From Dendrolimus kikuchii (taxonomy: Eukaryota > Arthropoda > Insecta > Lepidoptera > Lasiocampidae): a stretch of 64,000 bases of DNA. The stretch lies in contig CM034406.1 of assembly GCA_019925095.2 (NCBI GenBank), positions 17,774,888 to 17,838,887 of the forward strand. The letters are read 5' to 3'. Shown here one piece after another: positions 10,610-22,757 of this stretch. A program made the position numbers and the translations under genes. Every line of letters starts with the position of its first letter. The first letter of the stretch is position 1. The notes beneath the pieces are model-generated. The model worked only from the letters and a program-made list of their open reading frames with translations, was not told the DNA's origin and did not search any database.

Positions 10610-10865
10610 GATGAGATGAGAATGTTGAGATAGGTGTGGGGTGTTATAAGTATGGATAAGTAAGTACATAAGGGGATCTTGGAATATTGAGACGAAGAAG
10701 ACTATAGTGTGGTGGTATGGGACTGTAATGAGCAGCGATATAGGAGCGAGTCGCATGATAAAAAGATTACTAAACTGCAAGATTGACAGATGCAAATGTA
10801 AAGGTAGACGAGAAAAGAAATGAATAGATTGTGTGAAGGATGACATGATTTATGGTGTGACAGAG
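10610..10865 (+). repeat. Decayed LINE fragment
   Basis: Reads approximately as a coding tail (ATTGTGTGAAGGATGACATG, with a related phrase at 45175). Similar text recurs at 16465-16560 and 16900-17050. Confidence 0.4.
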
Positions 10866-11230
10866 GACGTATTTTTTTTTATTGCCTGAAACAGGCACAC
10901 AGGCGGACGACCCACTTGATGGAAGGTGGTTACCGTCGCCTATGGACGTTTGCAACACCAGGGGCGTCGCCAACGCGTTGCCGGCCTCTAAGAAATTTTA
11001 TAACGCCCTTCTTAAATGACCCCATGTCGTAGCGCAGAGGGAGAACTTCGGCGGGGAGTTCTCTCCAGATCATTGTTGTACGCGGAATAAACGTTCTAGA
11101 GAACCGTTGGGTAGTTGAGCGTGGGAGCTCCAGGAAATGGGGGTGAACACCCCACCGATGGCGAGCGGTGCGGTTGTAAAAATGTATGTCATCAAAATGG
11201 AGAAGTATGGAAGAAAAAGATATTTTGGCA
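10866..11230 (-). pseudogene. CR1/Jockey-like LINE 3' end (family L)
   Basis: The minus strand encodes YNRTARHRWGVHPHF...RTTMIWRELPAEV...FKKGVIKFLRGRQRVG...VANVHRRR and then a stop. It is collinear with the C-terminus of the LINE at 12227-15105. It is 5'-truncated. Confidence 0.8.
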
Positions 11231-11289
11231 ACCCCAAGTAATTGAGGGAAGATCAAAGAAAAGCGATCGAGTTCTGCTTCAATTTCGCC

Positions 11290-11618
11290 CATCTACATAT
11301 TTTATCCGTGCAGAACGTGGAAAGAATACAATTTCCTGCGGCCGGGCGGCCTGTCATAACAGGCGATAAAACGACCCACAGCCAAGTGGTAGGTATATAC
11401 CCGTCTGGATGGTTACCACTGGTTAAGGGCATGCCGCCGTAACAACATTGAGTTGTGGTCCGGCCATTAATGGCCAGGTTCCAGTCCAGACTAGTCCATC
11501 TACGAGTCCGACAGCACAATGGTAATATTTTTAGTGTTGCAAATGTTTTGGGCGACGGCACCACTTTCCATCGTAGTTGAGCCGTCAGCTTGTCGGCTGT
11601 CCTTCAGAAATAAAAAAT
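11290..11618 (+). repeat. T330 element, diverged full copy
   Basis: Begins TTTATCCGTGCAGAACG, includes TTCCTGCGGCCGGGCGGCCT, and ends in an A-rich tail. More mutated than the other copies. Confidence 0.7.
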
Positions 11619-11814
11619 AATTAAAATCTAATATTTGTCAAAACACAATAAACTGCAAATAAATCTTTAGGTAGGACTTTTATATCGATGAAAGTTATGT
11701 TGTCTACGGTTCTCGGAGTGTTACGCCACTAAAGTGAACCAAAATGACTCCGCTCAGTCCAGATTAAAATTTGTATTTTGTAAAAAATCACTTTTAATTA
11801 TTTAAATCAAAATA

Positions 11815-12030
11815 TGAGGTGGAAGGTAGAAGAACCAGACATAAAGGGAAACTATGTTTCCCATCAATTAATTATCAATATTTAAGAAAAACGCATATTG
11901 TATGGCAATAACAATATTTAATAAATTACCCACTAATATTAGCGAGCTACCACTTAACGATTCAAACCCTACATGACAACTTTTTTACTTAATAGATTAT
12001 ACTATAGCGTAGACGAATATATTAATGATA
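11815..12030 (+). repeat. LINE C-terminal remnant
   Basis: One frame gives NNIFNKLPTNISELPLND, a typical post-RT phrase of LINE proteins. No longer ORF is present. Confidence 0.4.
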
Positions 12031-12214
12031 ATAATAGGTTGGGGAGAAAGTCTTTTCGCATATAGTATGTATGAACTTGTAATAAGATCTCTTTGGCTAT
12101 ACTATTTGTATCTGGCTGGTTTTGGTATCATTAAAAGTTTTAATTTTAAAGAAGACAATTCCAAATTCAAATTATGAAAATGTGTGATTTTCATTTGTTT
12201 TTCTTATTGTTAAA

Positions 12215-12226
12215 ATGAGTGAATCT
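12215..12226 (+). pseudogene. mariner transposase, first four codons
   Basis: ATG AGT GAA TCT gives MSES, which continues in frame as NEEIRYILKFYYKKG at 15111 beyond the LINE insertion. Confidence 0.75.
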
Positions 12227-15105
12227 TAACAATAAGATTTCTTCTCCGGCCGATACATCATATCTTCACTACCCTGGCTACAATCTGGAACACTTATTCC
12301 TTTCAAAAGCCGGGGTATGTGTATACGTCCGGGAAGATATCTGCTGTCGCCGTCTTCACGGCCTAGAAGATAGGGACCTATCTATCATGTGGGTACGCGT
12401 GGATATCAGTGGTTCCACCCGGATTTATGCGTGCCTATACCGGTCCCATGGCAGAGAATGCGCAAGGACTGACACAGCTCGCTTTTTTGAACGCGTCCAA
12501 GAGGCAACTGACAAGGTTTTCGGGCAGTACCCTTCAGCAGCAGAGGTAGTCATTCTCGGGGACTTTAATGCACATCACGCTGAGTGGTTGGGTTCCCCGA
12601 GGACTGATTTTCCAGGGACTACTGCCTATGATTTTGCTCTCGCCCATGGATTTACCCAGGTGGTCACGGGGTTTACCCGTATACCGGATAGAGTGGATCA
12701 TGAGCCTTCTTTGTTGGACCTTCTGTTGACCATACACCCGGAGAATTATCAGATCTTGATCAGAGCTCCATTAGGAACTTCTGATCGTTGTCTGGTATCT
12801 TCGTTGGTGCCCCTTCCTATTCCCGATCGGGCTCGCCCCGCTGGACGACGGAAGGTGTGGCGATACAGGTCAGCAGATTGGGATGGACTGCGTGAATTTT
12901 ATGCATCCTACCCATGGAGGCAGTTGTGTTTCTCGTCGGAAGATCTTGATGCATGCGCAAACTCGATCGCCGATGTGGTGCTGCAGGGAATGGAATGTTT
13001 CATTCCAAACTCAACAGTACCCATTGGTGGTAAGAGTAAACCATGGTTCGACAAGCCTAGCGCTGAAGCTGTAAAGCTGAAGCAACAGGCTTGTCGGGCC
13101 TGGACCATAGCGCGGGCTCGTCATGATCCAAGTACTACCGACCTGAAAAAGAGATACAACGCTGCCTCCAGGTTCCTCAAAAAGCAGCTCGCGAGAGCAA
13201 AATTTGATCACATCGGCAGAATTGGCGAGCGCCTCTCAAGCTACCCCTCCGGGAGTAGAGCTTTTTGGGCCCTCGCCAAATCTGTCGAGGGAAACTTTTG
13301 TCAGGCGTCTCTTCCACCTCTGCGCACAGCGGACAACCGTCTGGCACACGCCGCCAAGGATAAAGCCAATCTTCTGGGCGAAATCTTTGCGGCCAATTCG
13401 ACTCCTGACGACGGGGGAGAAACTCCACCTACGATCCCTGGGTGTGAGTCCAGCATGCCGAAGATTCGCTTTACTCAGAAAGTAGTCCGGCATGCCCTCC
13501 GCTCCCTCGACGTCAAGAAGTCATCCGGTCCAGATGGCATACCAGCAATTGTGCTGCAGACGTGTTCAGCCGAGCTGTCTCCAGTCCTTGCCCGACTTTT
13601 TACTCTCTCCTACCGCAGTGGTTGTGTCCCCGCTTCGTGGAAGATCGCCCATGTTCACCCCATCCCCAAAAAAGGTGACCGAACGGACCCATCGAATTAT
13701 AGGCCTATAGCAATAACCTCTTTGCTTTCAAAGGTGATGGAGCGAATTATCAACGTGCAGCTCTTGGGGTACCTTGAAGATTCCCAGCTCTTAAATGACC
13801 GGCAATATGGCTTCCGCCATGGTCTCTCCGCTGGGGATCTTCTGGTGTACCTGACCCACCGTTGGGCTGAAGCCATTGAGAGCAAAGGGGAAGCTCTGGC
13901 TGTCAGCCTAGATATTGCTAAGGCCTTCGATCGGGTCTGGCACAGGGCTCTTCTGTCAAAGCTACCATCTTACGGGATACCCGAGGGACTTTGCACCTGG
14001 CTATCCAGCTTTCTTGATGGCCGCAGCATACAAGTCGTTGTCGACGGTTGCTGCTCTAGCATCAAGCCCATCAACGCTGGTGTGCCCCAGGGTTGTGTGC
14101 TGTCGCCGACACTGTTCATTTTGCATATCAATGATATGCTGTTCATTGACGGCATTCATTGTTATGCGGATGACAGCACCGGCGACGCACATTACTCTGG
14201 ACGTGCAAACGTCCCTCAATCATTTATGGAGGAAAGTCGGGTTAGAATTGTGTCTAAGATAGAGAACTCCTTAGAGAGAGTCTCCGAGTGGGGAAGACAA
14301 AACCTTGTCCAATTCAACCCTACAAAGACACAGGTTTGCGTATTCTCTGCCAAGAAAACCCCTTTCGTACATGCGCTTCAGTTCCAAGGAACACCCCTTA
14401 CCACATCTAAGAGTATTGAGATCCTTGGTGTCGACATTTCAAACGATATACAGTTCAGGGGCCACCTTGAAGTCAAGGCAAAACTTGCCTCCAAGAAGCT
14501 GGGGGTCCAAGCAGTATTTCACTCCGCGGCAACGCCTTGTGCTTTACAAAGCCCAGGTGAGGCCGCATATGGAATACTGCTCACACTTGTGGGCCGGGGC
14601 ACCCGCCTACCAGCTAAACCCCCTGGACAGTATTCAACGTCGAGCCGTTCGCATTGTTGACGATCCCATACTCACAGACGGTTTAGATACGTTTGGCCTT
14701 CGGAGAGACTTCGCGTCTCTCTGCGTATTCTACCGACTATACAACGGAGAGTGTTCCGAGGAACTGTTCAGAATGGTGCCTTCGTCTTCTTTTTACCACC
14801 GCACCGCACGCCATCGGCTGGGAGTTCATCCCCACTACCTTGAGCCGCTTCGCTCTTGTACGCAACGGTTCTCTAGAACGTTTCTCTTGCGTACCGTGGG
14901 GATTTGGAATGAGCTCCCAGCCGAGGTTTTCCCACAGCGCTACAACATGGGGTTTTTTAAAAAGGGTGTCATAAAATTTCTTCGAGGCCGGCAGCGCGTT
15001 GGTGACACCTCTGGTGTTGCAAACGTCTATAGGCGACGGTAACCGCTTTCCATCAGGTGGGCCGTCTGCCTGTCTGCTGTACTCCAGCAATAAAAAATAA
15101 AAAAA
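12227..15105 (+). mobile_element. 5'-truncated CR1/Jockey-like LINE (family L)
   Basis: About 2.88 kb with an A-rich 3' end (CAATAAAAAATAAAAAA) and a 5-bp duplication AATCT at 12222-12226 and 15106-15110. It begins inside the endonuclease domain, so the 5' end was lost, as is usual for target-primed insertion. The 3' end (VANVYRRR-stop, GGGCCGTCTGCCTGTCTGCT) is shared with T330 elements. Confidence 0.88.
12239..15042 (+). pseudogene. LINE endonuclease-reverse transcriptase, frameshifted
   Basis: The polyprotein cuts target DNA and copies LINE RNA onto it. The endonuclease part shows GVCVYVRED, VVILGDFNAHHAEW and the late TSDRCLV; its N-terminal catalytic Asn/Glu segment is missing. The RT part shows KKSSGPDGIPA, PIPKKGDRTDPSNYRPI, LDIAKAFDRVWH, GVPQGCVLSPTLF and the YADD active site. 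Near 14505 a small deletion after ASKKLGV shifts the frame: one frame runs on to a false stop at 14660, while the true C-terminus (YFTPRQRLVLYKAQVRPHM onward to VANVYRRR) continues in the frame open at 14305-15042. The element is therefore dead but fairly young. Confidence 0.88.
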
Positions 15106-15110
15106 AATCT

Positions 15111-16130
15111 AATGAAGAAATTCGATACATTTTAAAATTTTACTACAAAAAAGGTAAAAATCCAACACAAGCCGCGAAAAAACATTATGATGTTTATGGA
15201 CCTAATGCAGTATCTGTGAGAGTAGCGCAAATTTGGTTTAAGCGTTTTCAATCCGTAAATTTTGATATCAAAGAGGTACGTCGCTCAGGTCGCCCTGTTA
15301 CGGACAAAATTGATGGCATTTTTGAAAAAGTGGAGCAAGATCGGCATATTAGTAGTTACGATGTAGCTGGAGAATTGGGAATTGACCACAAAACGGTTTT
15401 GGCGCATTTGAAAAAAGCTGGGTACACAAAAAAGCTCGATATTTGAGTGCCTCATGAGCTCATTGAAAGAAACCTAATGAACCGTGTACTCATTTGTGAT
15501 TCTTTATTACGACGTAATGAAACCGAACCATTTTTGAAGAAGTTGATAACTGGTGATGAAAAGCAGATCACGTACGACAAGAACGTGCGAAAAAGATCGT
15601 GGTCAAAGGCCGGTCAGGCTTCACAGACTGTGGCGAAACCCGGGTTAACTCGCAACAAGGTGATGCTGTGTGTATGGTGGGATTGGAAGGGCATTATTCA
15701 TTATAAGCTGTTACCGCCAGGCAGGACCATCGATTCCGAACTGTATTGCAAACAACTGATGAGATTAAAGCGAAAAGTTGAGAGAAAGCGGCCGGAATTA
15801 ATCAACAGAAGGGATGTGGTTTTTCACCATGATAACGACCTCACACATCTTTAGCTACTCAGCAAAAATTACGAGAGTTTGGCTGGGAGGTGTTAATGCA
15901 TCCGCCGTATAGTCCTGACCTTGCACCTTCAGATTTTCACCTGTTTCGGTCTCTGCAGAATTCCTTAGGCAGTGTCAGGTTAGCATCACGAGAGGACTGC
16001 CAAAACCACTTGTCGTAGTTTTTTGATCAGAAGCCCCAAAATTTTTATAGCAATGGGATCACGTCCCTACTTACAAGATGGCAAAAAGTTATCCAACAAA
16101 ATGGCACCTACATACTTTAGTCAAATGTAA
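15111..16130 (+). pseudogene. mariner transposase, body (DD34D type), inactive
   Basis: The N-terminal helix-turn-helix part reads RYILKFYYKKGKNPTQAAKK and SVRVAQIWFKRFQS. The catalytic acidic residues appear in LITGDEKQITYD, in FHHDNDLTHL (usually HHDNARPH) and in HPPYSPDLAPSDFHLF near 15900. Breaks: a TGA at 15444-15446 where the family has Trp before VPHEL, a TAG at 15852-15854, and a frameshift before the third Asp. It lies in the long 5' intron of the protease, on the opposite strand. Confidence 0.88.
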
Positions 16131-16199
16131 ATAAACTTTATAAAAAAAACCTTTTGAATTTTTATATAAAATGCGAAGAAACTTTTTACCCAACCTAAT

Positions 16200-17060
16200 A
16201 CAATAAAGTAAGATAATGACATTGAAAATTTTAAATGTAATACTTAAACATGTTTTAAATAATTGTAACAATTTTTTTTTATTTATATGACATGTATATT
16301 TACTGAAATTAATTTGGAAACATTCGTGTAGGGTTATAGCTTCAAGACATTGAGTGAATGTAAGCATTTGCACGTCATGTAAATGACAAAGTATACTGGA
16401 AACTTTATATTATGTAATATCTATTTATGTATCTATGTTTTTACAAATAAAGATTGATGGCTTGATTGATGAGAATGTTAGGCTTGATGTGTGGTGTAAC
16501 GAGAATGGATAAGGTGAGAAATTAGTAGATAAGTGAGACACTGAACATTACACTTGTGACCGAAAAATTGTATTGTTGTTTAGATATATATACCTTTTCA
16601 TGATAAATAGCTTTTCGTTTGACCACGATCACGCTTATAATAAACGATGCTGCGGTCGAAGAAAGCTTACCTAGAATAGGTAATATACCTATTTAGACCT
16701 AAACATATACGGATTCAACTTTTACGGAAATATGAATTCTGTTAGTGCCTTGCCATAAGCAGAAGGACAGTGGAGGTAAAATGTTTCGTCCGCGTGGTAT
16801 CTCCACTGTGAAACGATGACGTAGACCAGAGCGCCTTATTGTCCGATGATGAAATGATATAGGAGGAATAGGGCATACAATTAGGATAGTTGAAAATCTC
16901 GTGACAAAAAGAATAATTGGTTATTTATTGCTCTTGTTGTCCATACAAACTCAATGGAATATGTGAAGGATTTGATTTGTGGTCTGATAGAGAATGTATA
17001 CGAAAATAGAGAAGATAGTAAGAAAAGATAGTGTGAAAGAAAGGAGAGGATAAAATTTAC
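16200..17060. other. Intronic sequence with decayed repeat fragments
   Basis: 16740-16860 resembles 52230-52370 (CAGAAGGAGCGTGGAGG, ATGTTTCGTTCG, GATGACGTAGACCAGAGC), a LINE RT tail. 16465-16560 and 16900-17050 resemble 10610-10865. No exon of the protease is recognisable here. Confidence 0.4.
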
Positions 17061-17111
17061 CTGGACAAATCCCAGAACGAATATTAAGCCTATAACGTAA
17101 CCAGCCGCCAT
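17061..17111 (-). CDS. Probable signal-peptide exon (of the serine protease)
   Basis: It reads MAAGYVIGLIFVLGFVQ and is followed at once by the donor GTAAAT. This is a classic short first exon holding a hydrophobic secretion signal. It lies upstream of the protease on the same strand, with no other gene between. It ends on a codon boundary, while the next known protease exon (7196) needs one leading base. Either a propeptide exon lies hidden in between or this exon belongs to something else. Confidence 0.45.
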
Positions 17112-17440
17112 GTTTGCCTACAACCGACTAATTTTAAATTCAATTAATAATTAATTAATTTAATAATTACATTTTAATTTTATCCAGGATTAATTGATAA
17201 TGACCTAATCAGGATTTCGCATGATAATAATGATGTATTACCTAACTAATTTTTTATCTTAACACATGATTGATATATAATTAGATACCTATGATGTCGT
17301 GTACCTATTTAAGCAGATGCTTAAAAATATATTTGACTAATACCTAATTACATTTTCTACATCAAATTGTACTTATACATAATGATGATATTACGAGTAT
17401 GTATTTTGATGTTGTAGAGCCCTGCTGGAATCATAACTTG

Positions 17441-17842
17441 TGTAGCGATATTAATGCCAACATTATAAGCAAGCACGCAAGCGCGAAGCTAATTAATATC
17501 AATCTGTGTAGCATGCAAAACAGCGCGCCATTATATGACAGCGCGGGCTAAACGTTCCCGCCGATTCTCTTGGCGCGAAAACATCATCTATCAAAAACCG
17601 AACGACACTTCGGGACAGTTCAATAGATGCCTTCAACGCGGACACACGAAATTCGTGGTCGTGTATAATTCAGTTCTCGCGCTTGCTGCTTGCCCTCACC
17701 TAAACAAAAATGATTTCGAAATAACACATACGAGTGTGTGTGTATTAAAAGTACGATACGAAGTTATCTCTTATTCCCCGTACACCGCTCAACGGATACA
17801 ATATAACCGACAACCATCCACATATTCCCTCACTTGATTACA
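17441..17842 (+). repeat. Dispersed repeat, LTR-like (copy 1)
   Basis: About 380 bp is shared with 28060-28480: AAGCAAGCACGCAAG, TGACAGCGCGGGC, CTGGCGCGAAAACATCA, ACACGAAATTCGTGGT and ACACCGCTCAAC. The unit here could start TGTAGCG and end TTACA (TG..CA), as an LTR would, but no duplication is clear. Confidence 0.45.
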
Positions 17843-17862
17843 GCTCGCCAGGCTGGCTCTAT

Positions 17863-18134
17863 TTTTTTTTAAGTTTAAGACTTGGCAAATAGGCCTTTAA
17901 GCCAGACGCCGTTGTATTGTAGGCTACAATCGACGTCATTCAAGCGGAGTTCTTGTGAAGACTCGAAAGGCCACATTTGGCTATATGGTTCACATTTCTC
18001 GCAAAAACACATAATTACTACTCAAAAACTGTTAATAACCTACAACTATTGTTCATTTTAGAGTAATTTTACACAATTTTAGAAAATAAAACTGCACAGC
18101 ACAACGTCCCCTTTCAGTTCCCGCCAAAAACTCC
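17863..18134 (-). mobile_element. Poly-A retroposon of unknown origin (SINE-C), copy 1
   Basis: A 12-bp duplication GGCTGGCTCTAT lies at 17851-17862 and 18135-18146. On the minus strand the unit starts GGAGTTTTTGGCGGGAACTG and ends GCCAAGTCTTAAACTT plus poly-A. Two further copies at 62361 and 62745 begin at the same base. Confidence 0.8.
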
Positions 18135-18189
18135 GGCTGGCTCTATGATATCACACTCCCACAGAATATAGGCATGAATCAAACAAATT

Positions 18190-18440
18190 GAATCAATTTG
18201 ATTCGTCGTGAGTCAATTACAGTCCACTGCTGGACGTAGACCTTTCCAAGTCGGCGCTACTCATCCCGGTCCTCCGCCTTCTTCATCCATCGCCTACCGG
18301 TGACCTTGCGCAGGTTATCACTCCATCGGGCTGGAGGGAGTTCGACACTACGTTTACGAAGACTCGGTTTCCATTTCAGGACTCGTCTGGTCCATCGCCT
18401 ATCGGTCCTGCGACAGATGTGACCGGCCCACTGCCACTTA
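18190..18440 (-). repeat. LINE 3' end fragment (CCAGCAGTGGAC type)
   Basis: Antisense of a coding tail; shares GTCCACTGCTGGACG and GACCGGCCCACTGCCACTT with 24882-25095 and 51915-52110. Confidence 0.6.
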
Positions 18441-18695
18441 GGCTACGTTCCATTAGGGACCACGTTTACGACCGCGATTTTTCCCATTCCACTTGCTTGT
18501 CGGCGTTGCAATCGTAAACCCAAGTGGAACGGTCATTCGACCCACCTCTTGACATGGGTCGTTGTGAGCGTTGTGTGATCGAAAATGATAACGTCATTAG
18601 TGACGTTTTCGCCACGACCACGACGATCGCGGTCGCCTTGTGGAAGGACTAACTGAGCAATTTGTGCGTTGTGAGCAACAAATGGAACACTCTGT
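18441..18695 (+). mobile_element. MITE family M1, short form
   Basis: Starts GGCTACGTTCCATTAGGGAC, ends ATGGAACACTCTGTTA; imperfect inverted ends. Confidence 0.65.
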
Positions 18696-18699
18696 TAAT

Positions 18700-19200
18700 G
18701 TTGCGGCAGGATTAAGAAAAACAACTCCAATAAAATAAAATAAAATATATTGATCTTTTAATAATACATTATCTAAGTACAAAGTTATACAATGTGTATT
18801 AGGTACTAAATATCACAACGGGCTTAATAAGTACACATTAAATACAAGAATATAAGAAAACTGTACAACTTTTGTTCTCATAAATAAAGTTTTTATTAGC
18901 TGCAATATTTCTCACAAATACACAAAATGTTCGTGTCTTAAACATTGCATTGTCTTAGATATCACGACATAATAATTATTATATTATAAGAAGTTCCACG
19001 TTTATTACAGTATAAGTTCGTTAGGGATGTAAGGCTAGATTCACATTGAGCTTTTAAAACACAGTTTTCTTCGACAACGAGAAGAGCTGTTCGCGAGCGG
19101 AACGCTTTTCATAGATTCGCTACATCATTATCACGAAATGAAATACGAAATTAAACATTTATATTTGCATAAATGTAGTGCAGGTGTAGGTGTAGGTGTA
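18700..19200. other. AT-rich intergenic DNA
   Basis: No gene or clear repeat apart from a short GTAGGTGTAGGTGTAG run near 19180. Confidence 0.5.
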
Positions 19201-19204
19201 GATG

Positions 19205-19340
19205 TTATTCTTTTTTTTTATTGCAGGAGATCAGCAGACAGGCAGACGGCCCACTCAATGGAAAGCGGTTACCATCGCCTATGGACATTTGCAATACCAA
19301 AGTTGCTACAAATGCGCTGCTGCTCTCTTAAGGGAATAAA
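19205..19340 (-). repeat. T330 element, 3' fragment
   Basis: Poly-T followed by ATTGCAGGAGATCAGCAGAC and CGCCTATGGACATTTGCAA. Confidence 0.75.
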
Positions 19341-19513
19341 AAAATAGTCCAGTATATTTTACCATTTTACTATTTTAACAGTTTAATTTATTATGTATCT
19401 ATTATAGTAGGTACATTACATAATTTCGATATTACTTATTATTTTAATTATATTGTCTATTATTCCATTAGTTTATTTCAATTATTTATCTTTTGTTTAA
19501 ATATATTAATATA

Positions 19514-19871
19514 TACTAGTGGTTGTCCAGTGGTCGAAATTCGACCATAATTAATTTAGATTATAAGTTTGAACATTATTAAGGTTCTGTTGTCAAAGCT
19601 TATATACTTCTATAATCACAGATTTCGCCAAGGCTACACTGTTAATTTGACTTGAACAATAAACAAAAGAATACATATGCATGTGATAAATAAATAATAA
19701 GTAGTAATATTTTTTTTATTGATTTAATGTATTTTTATGTACAATTTAAAAAAAATATTAGCATTCTGCACTCCTTCTCTATATAAACTATCAGTGTGCG
19801 AAATTTCATACTCCGTTCGTGCAATTTTCGTAAAAAGAGATACAAAGTTTTTGCTTCGCATATTAATATAA
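19514..19871 (+). repeat. Interspersed repeat family B
   Basis: Opens TACTAGTGGTTGTCCAGTGG and ends TTTGCTTCGCATATTAATAT; same family as 4742-5023. Confidence 0.6.
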
Positions 19872-20141
19872 TGATATTAATTATTTATTAATATTAAATT
19901 TCAAAGTCATTAAGGAATTGGTTTGTCGAGTAATATGGTCACTAGGAATTAATAGGATCAATAGGAATCACTGGGAATTATTCCATATAAATAATATATT
20001 CGTATTGGTTTTACTACGGTTCTAAACAAATTCGTGCCCTTACCCTTGTAATTGAATATTCGGCTTTTCTCGTTGTGGTTTGTATTTAGAAATATAAATT
20101 AAAAATAACTCAACATTTTATTGCATTAAAACCTTTACATT

Positions 20142-20402
20142 GGCTACGTTCCATAGAGACTCACAATGACCAGGTTCACGACCGCGATTTTTCCTGTTCC
20201 ACTTGCTTGCCGACGTTACAATCGTAAACCCAATTGGAACGGTTATTCGACCCATCTCTTAACATGGGTCGCCGTGAGCGTTGTGTGATCAAAAATGATG
20301 ACGTCATTAGTGTCGTTTTCGCCACGACCAAAACGACCGCTCGCCTTGTGGAACGGCTAACGGAGCATTTTGGGCGTTGTGAGCTACTAATGGAACGCGC
20401 TG
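20142..20402 (+). mobile_element. MITE family M1, short form
   Basis: The ends GGCTACGTTCCAT and ATGGAACGCGCTG form imperfect inverted repeats. Confidence 0.7.
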
Positions 20403-21717
20403 ATTATTTTACACATATGGGAGCCATTTTGAATAACAAGATGGCTTCCATTTTTTTCAAACAATAGAGATGTATATAATCTATTCGTCGTGTTCGTGTA
20501 CATTATAAGACTAAAAATTAACTAATTTTGCATTTATTCAAGAAGAAAACTAGATATGAGCAACCCAGCACTTTAAAATTGATGGCTATTGTTATTTCTA
20601 ATATTTTTGTATAACAACAGTAAACCTAATAACTATAGAATATATGATACTAGGAACTGTACATTAAATGTATGAATATATAATTTTTTACGGCTTCATG
20701 CTCTATTATACTAGCTTATTTCTTACACTAGCGTAATATTATGTAGGTACTTATAAGTACTCATTTTCATTTATTCTAACTAACTTTAACTACAAGGCCG
20801 ATAAATATCGAACAAACTGAATACAATTCACCGTTAACATTAATCTAAACATAATCGGCATACAGACAGACAAATACGCATCATATATAGGCTGTATGAG
20901 TTTTAATGAAACTTGTTACATAGCTTAGTCTTGAAGGAGATTAATCAAACATGGTGTAAACTAGTACTTTATTCTTCATAAAATATATCACTATCCTTCT
21001 CTAAGCCGTTTGAAAGTACTTTGAATTTGTGAAGATTTTACATCTGTCTCTGTATTCTTCGGCATAGTCTAGCGTTAATTTGTCTCTTAAAATAAATATT
21101 TCGATATTATTCGAATTAATTGTTATTTTCTTACTTCTTTGATTTACATTCTTTATTGCTAGCACTAAATATTTCTTAACGATATAGCACTAAATATTAT
21201 GAATGTTGAAAATCGTATGAAGAGCATAGAAAGTGGAATGCGGACCATAGGTTACGAAGCGGATGCTTCATAAGTAACCGAAATTTAAAGTTAATATGAT
21301 TAGACCTAAGGGGAAATTTTTTTGTCGCCGTAGGCAAACTTGAAAAATGCCGCCCCCACCGAAGCTTAAGAAGACTTTATTAACCAGAAAGATATATAAA
21401 TGAGTTATGACATTACTGTTAATACAAAAATTTGTTATCGAACAACTGTTTGATTGAAAAACAAATTTCAATTAATTTTTTTTGGATATTAATAGTTTTT
21501 GCAGACATGTTTACCGCCTCTACATTTTGCCGCCGTAGGCAGTTGCCTACCGTGACTAACGTCTCAAACATTTGGCAGCTCTATTCAAACGAGTGTCACG
21601 TACAAACTTGTCGGCCTATACTGTCTATTTCGAATATGACGCTATGGCTGACACATCCCATAGATCGTAACTTGTAGCAAATCTTATACACCTATAAATT
21701 AGATACAAACTTAATTA
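20403..21717. other. AT-rich intergenic DNA
   Basis: No gene is visible. A short GCCGCCGTAGGCA repeat pair near 21320 and 21530 matches the family at 8130. Confidence 0.45.
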
Positions 21718-21896
21718 CAGTCGACTCTCGATAATTTGAAATTGTTTTCCCGGTCCCTCGAAAAATACTTGATAAATTGAATAAAATCAATATTAATTGG
21801 TCTTTTCGGTAATTTGAGATCCGGGCTTCCCTATTCGCTATAATTTGAAGCACTACCCTTTGCTTATACGCCTTGACACAAGTGACGATTTCATCA

Positions 21897-22230
21897 TTTA
21901 GGGAGCAGAGGATTCATCCCCCTGTTGACGAAGTGAGTCTGCTCTGCTTCCTGGGGCACTCTCAAGCACTGATCAGCATGGGCGTAGCTATGTTCTAAGT
22001 CTCACGCTCTTCCTACCATAAGCGCGAGGCACATGAGAGGAGGGTGGTTTTAGTGAGGTATTGGCCCATGGGTTACCTCTCCACATAGAAGAACCTTGCT
22101 GAGTCCACACACATGCCGGCGATCGACTCTGTTAGCTGCGCTATCTTCAATGGCTAACTCTCATCGCATTGGTCTAATCCCTAGTAAAGGACCCGGTGTA
22201 AGAAATGTATTTCAGCCGCTTCAAAAAAAG
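21897..22230 (+). repeat. Dispersed repeat nested in the Tigger-like element
   Basis: Matches 5905-6240 (GTTGACGAAGTGAGTCTGC; TCACGCTCTTCCTACCATAA). Confidence 0.6.
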
Positions 22231-22524
22231 TGATTTTTTCATGCCGAGAGAGAAAGGGAGAGAACTGCGCAAGCGTCATCCGGTCACCATCATCACACAG
22301 ACGTCAGAATCTTCTTCCGTGATTACATCACAGTAGGTCCGACTGCTACTCAGGAGAGTGCAGTCGGCATGATCCTCTGTTCGTGAAGTGTTCCAACTTA
22401 GCTAAACAGGGGTGGGTCAATTTGGTGCACGGGGCGACATGGTGGAAAGTAACTACGGATACCAGATCCCATGTTAAAGGGGCGCAGGTTTAGGTTTAGC
22501 GAGGTAGTTATTATAATCATAATA

Positions 22525-22757
22525 ATAATCGGCAGACAAACACACACATTGTATATCCCCAAGCTAAGCAAGTTACGCTTGTGTTATGGGTGATATACAA
22601 CGGGACCACTCTGGGGCCGATCCCAGACACTCAGACCATACTAAATAACCGAAAGTTTGTTTCCGAAATTTACTATGCTCGGAATCGATCCCGGAGCCTC
22701 TGCGTTCCAACGAGTTTGGTCGGCTATGACTTAGCCTGCTCAACTACAGAGACCGCC
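22525..22757 (-). mobile_element. tRNA-derived SINE (SINE-A), nested in Tigger
   Basis: The minus strand carries the TCTGTAGTTGAGCAGG box-A-like end and a diverged box B (GGGATCGATTCC). Confidence 0.65.

Larger units (their letters stand above)
12034..16198 (+). mobile_element. mariner transposon, split by a LINE
   Basis: The terminal inverted repeats are AGGTTGGGGAGAAAGTCTTT (5') and, reading inward from the other end, AGGTTGGGTAAAAAGTTTCT. TA duplications sit at 12032-12033 and 16199-16200. The transposase starts at ATG 12215 with four codons, is broken by the LINE at 12227-15105, and resumes in frame at 15111. Without the insert the element is about 1.28 kb, the normal mariner size. Confidence 0.88.

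Noticed and set aside
16650..16740. Candidate protease propeptide exon ending CTAG|GTAAGC
   Set aside because: The required frame meets a TAA just upstream and no acceptor gives an open exon of the right phase.
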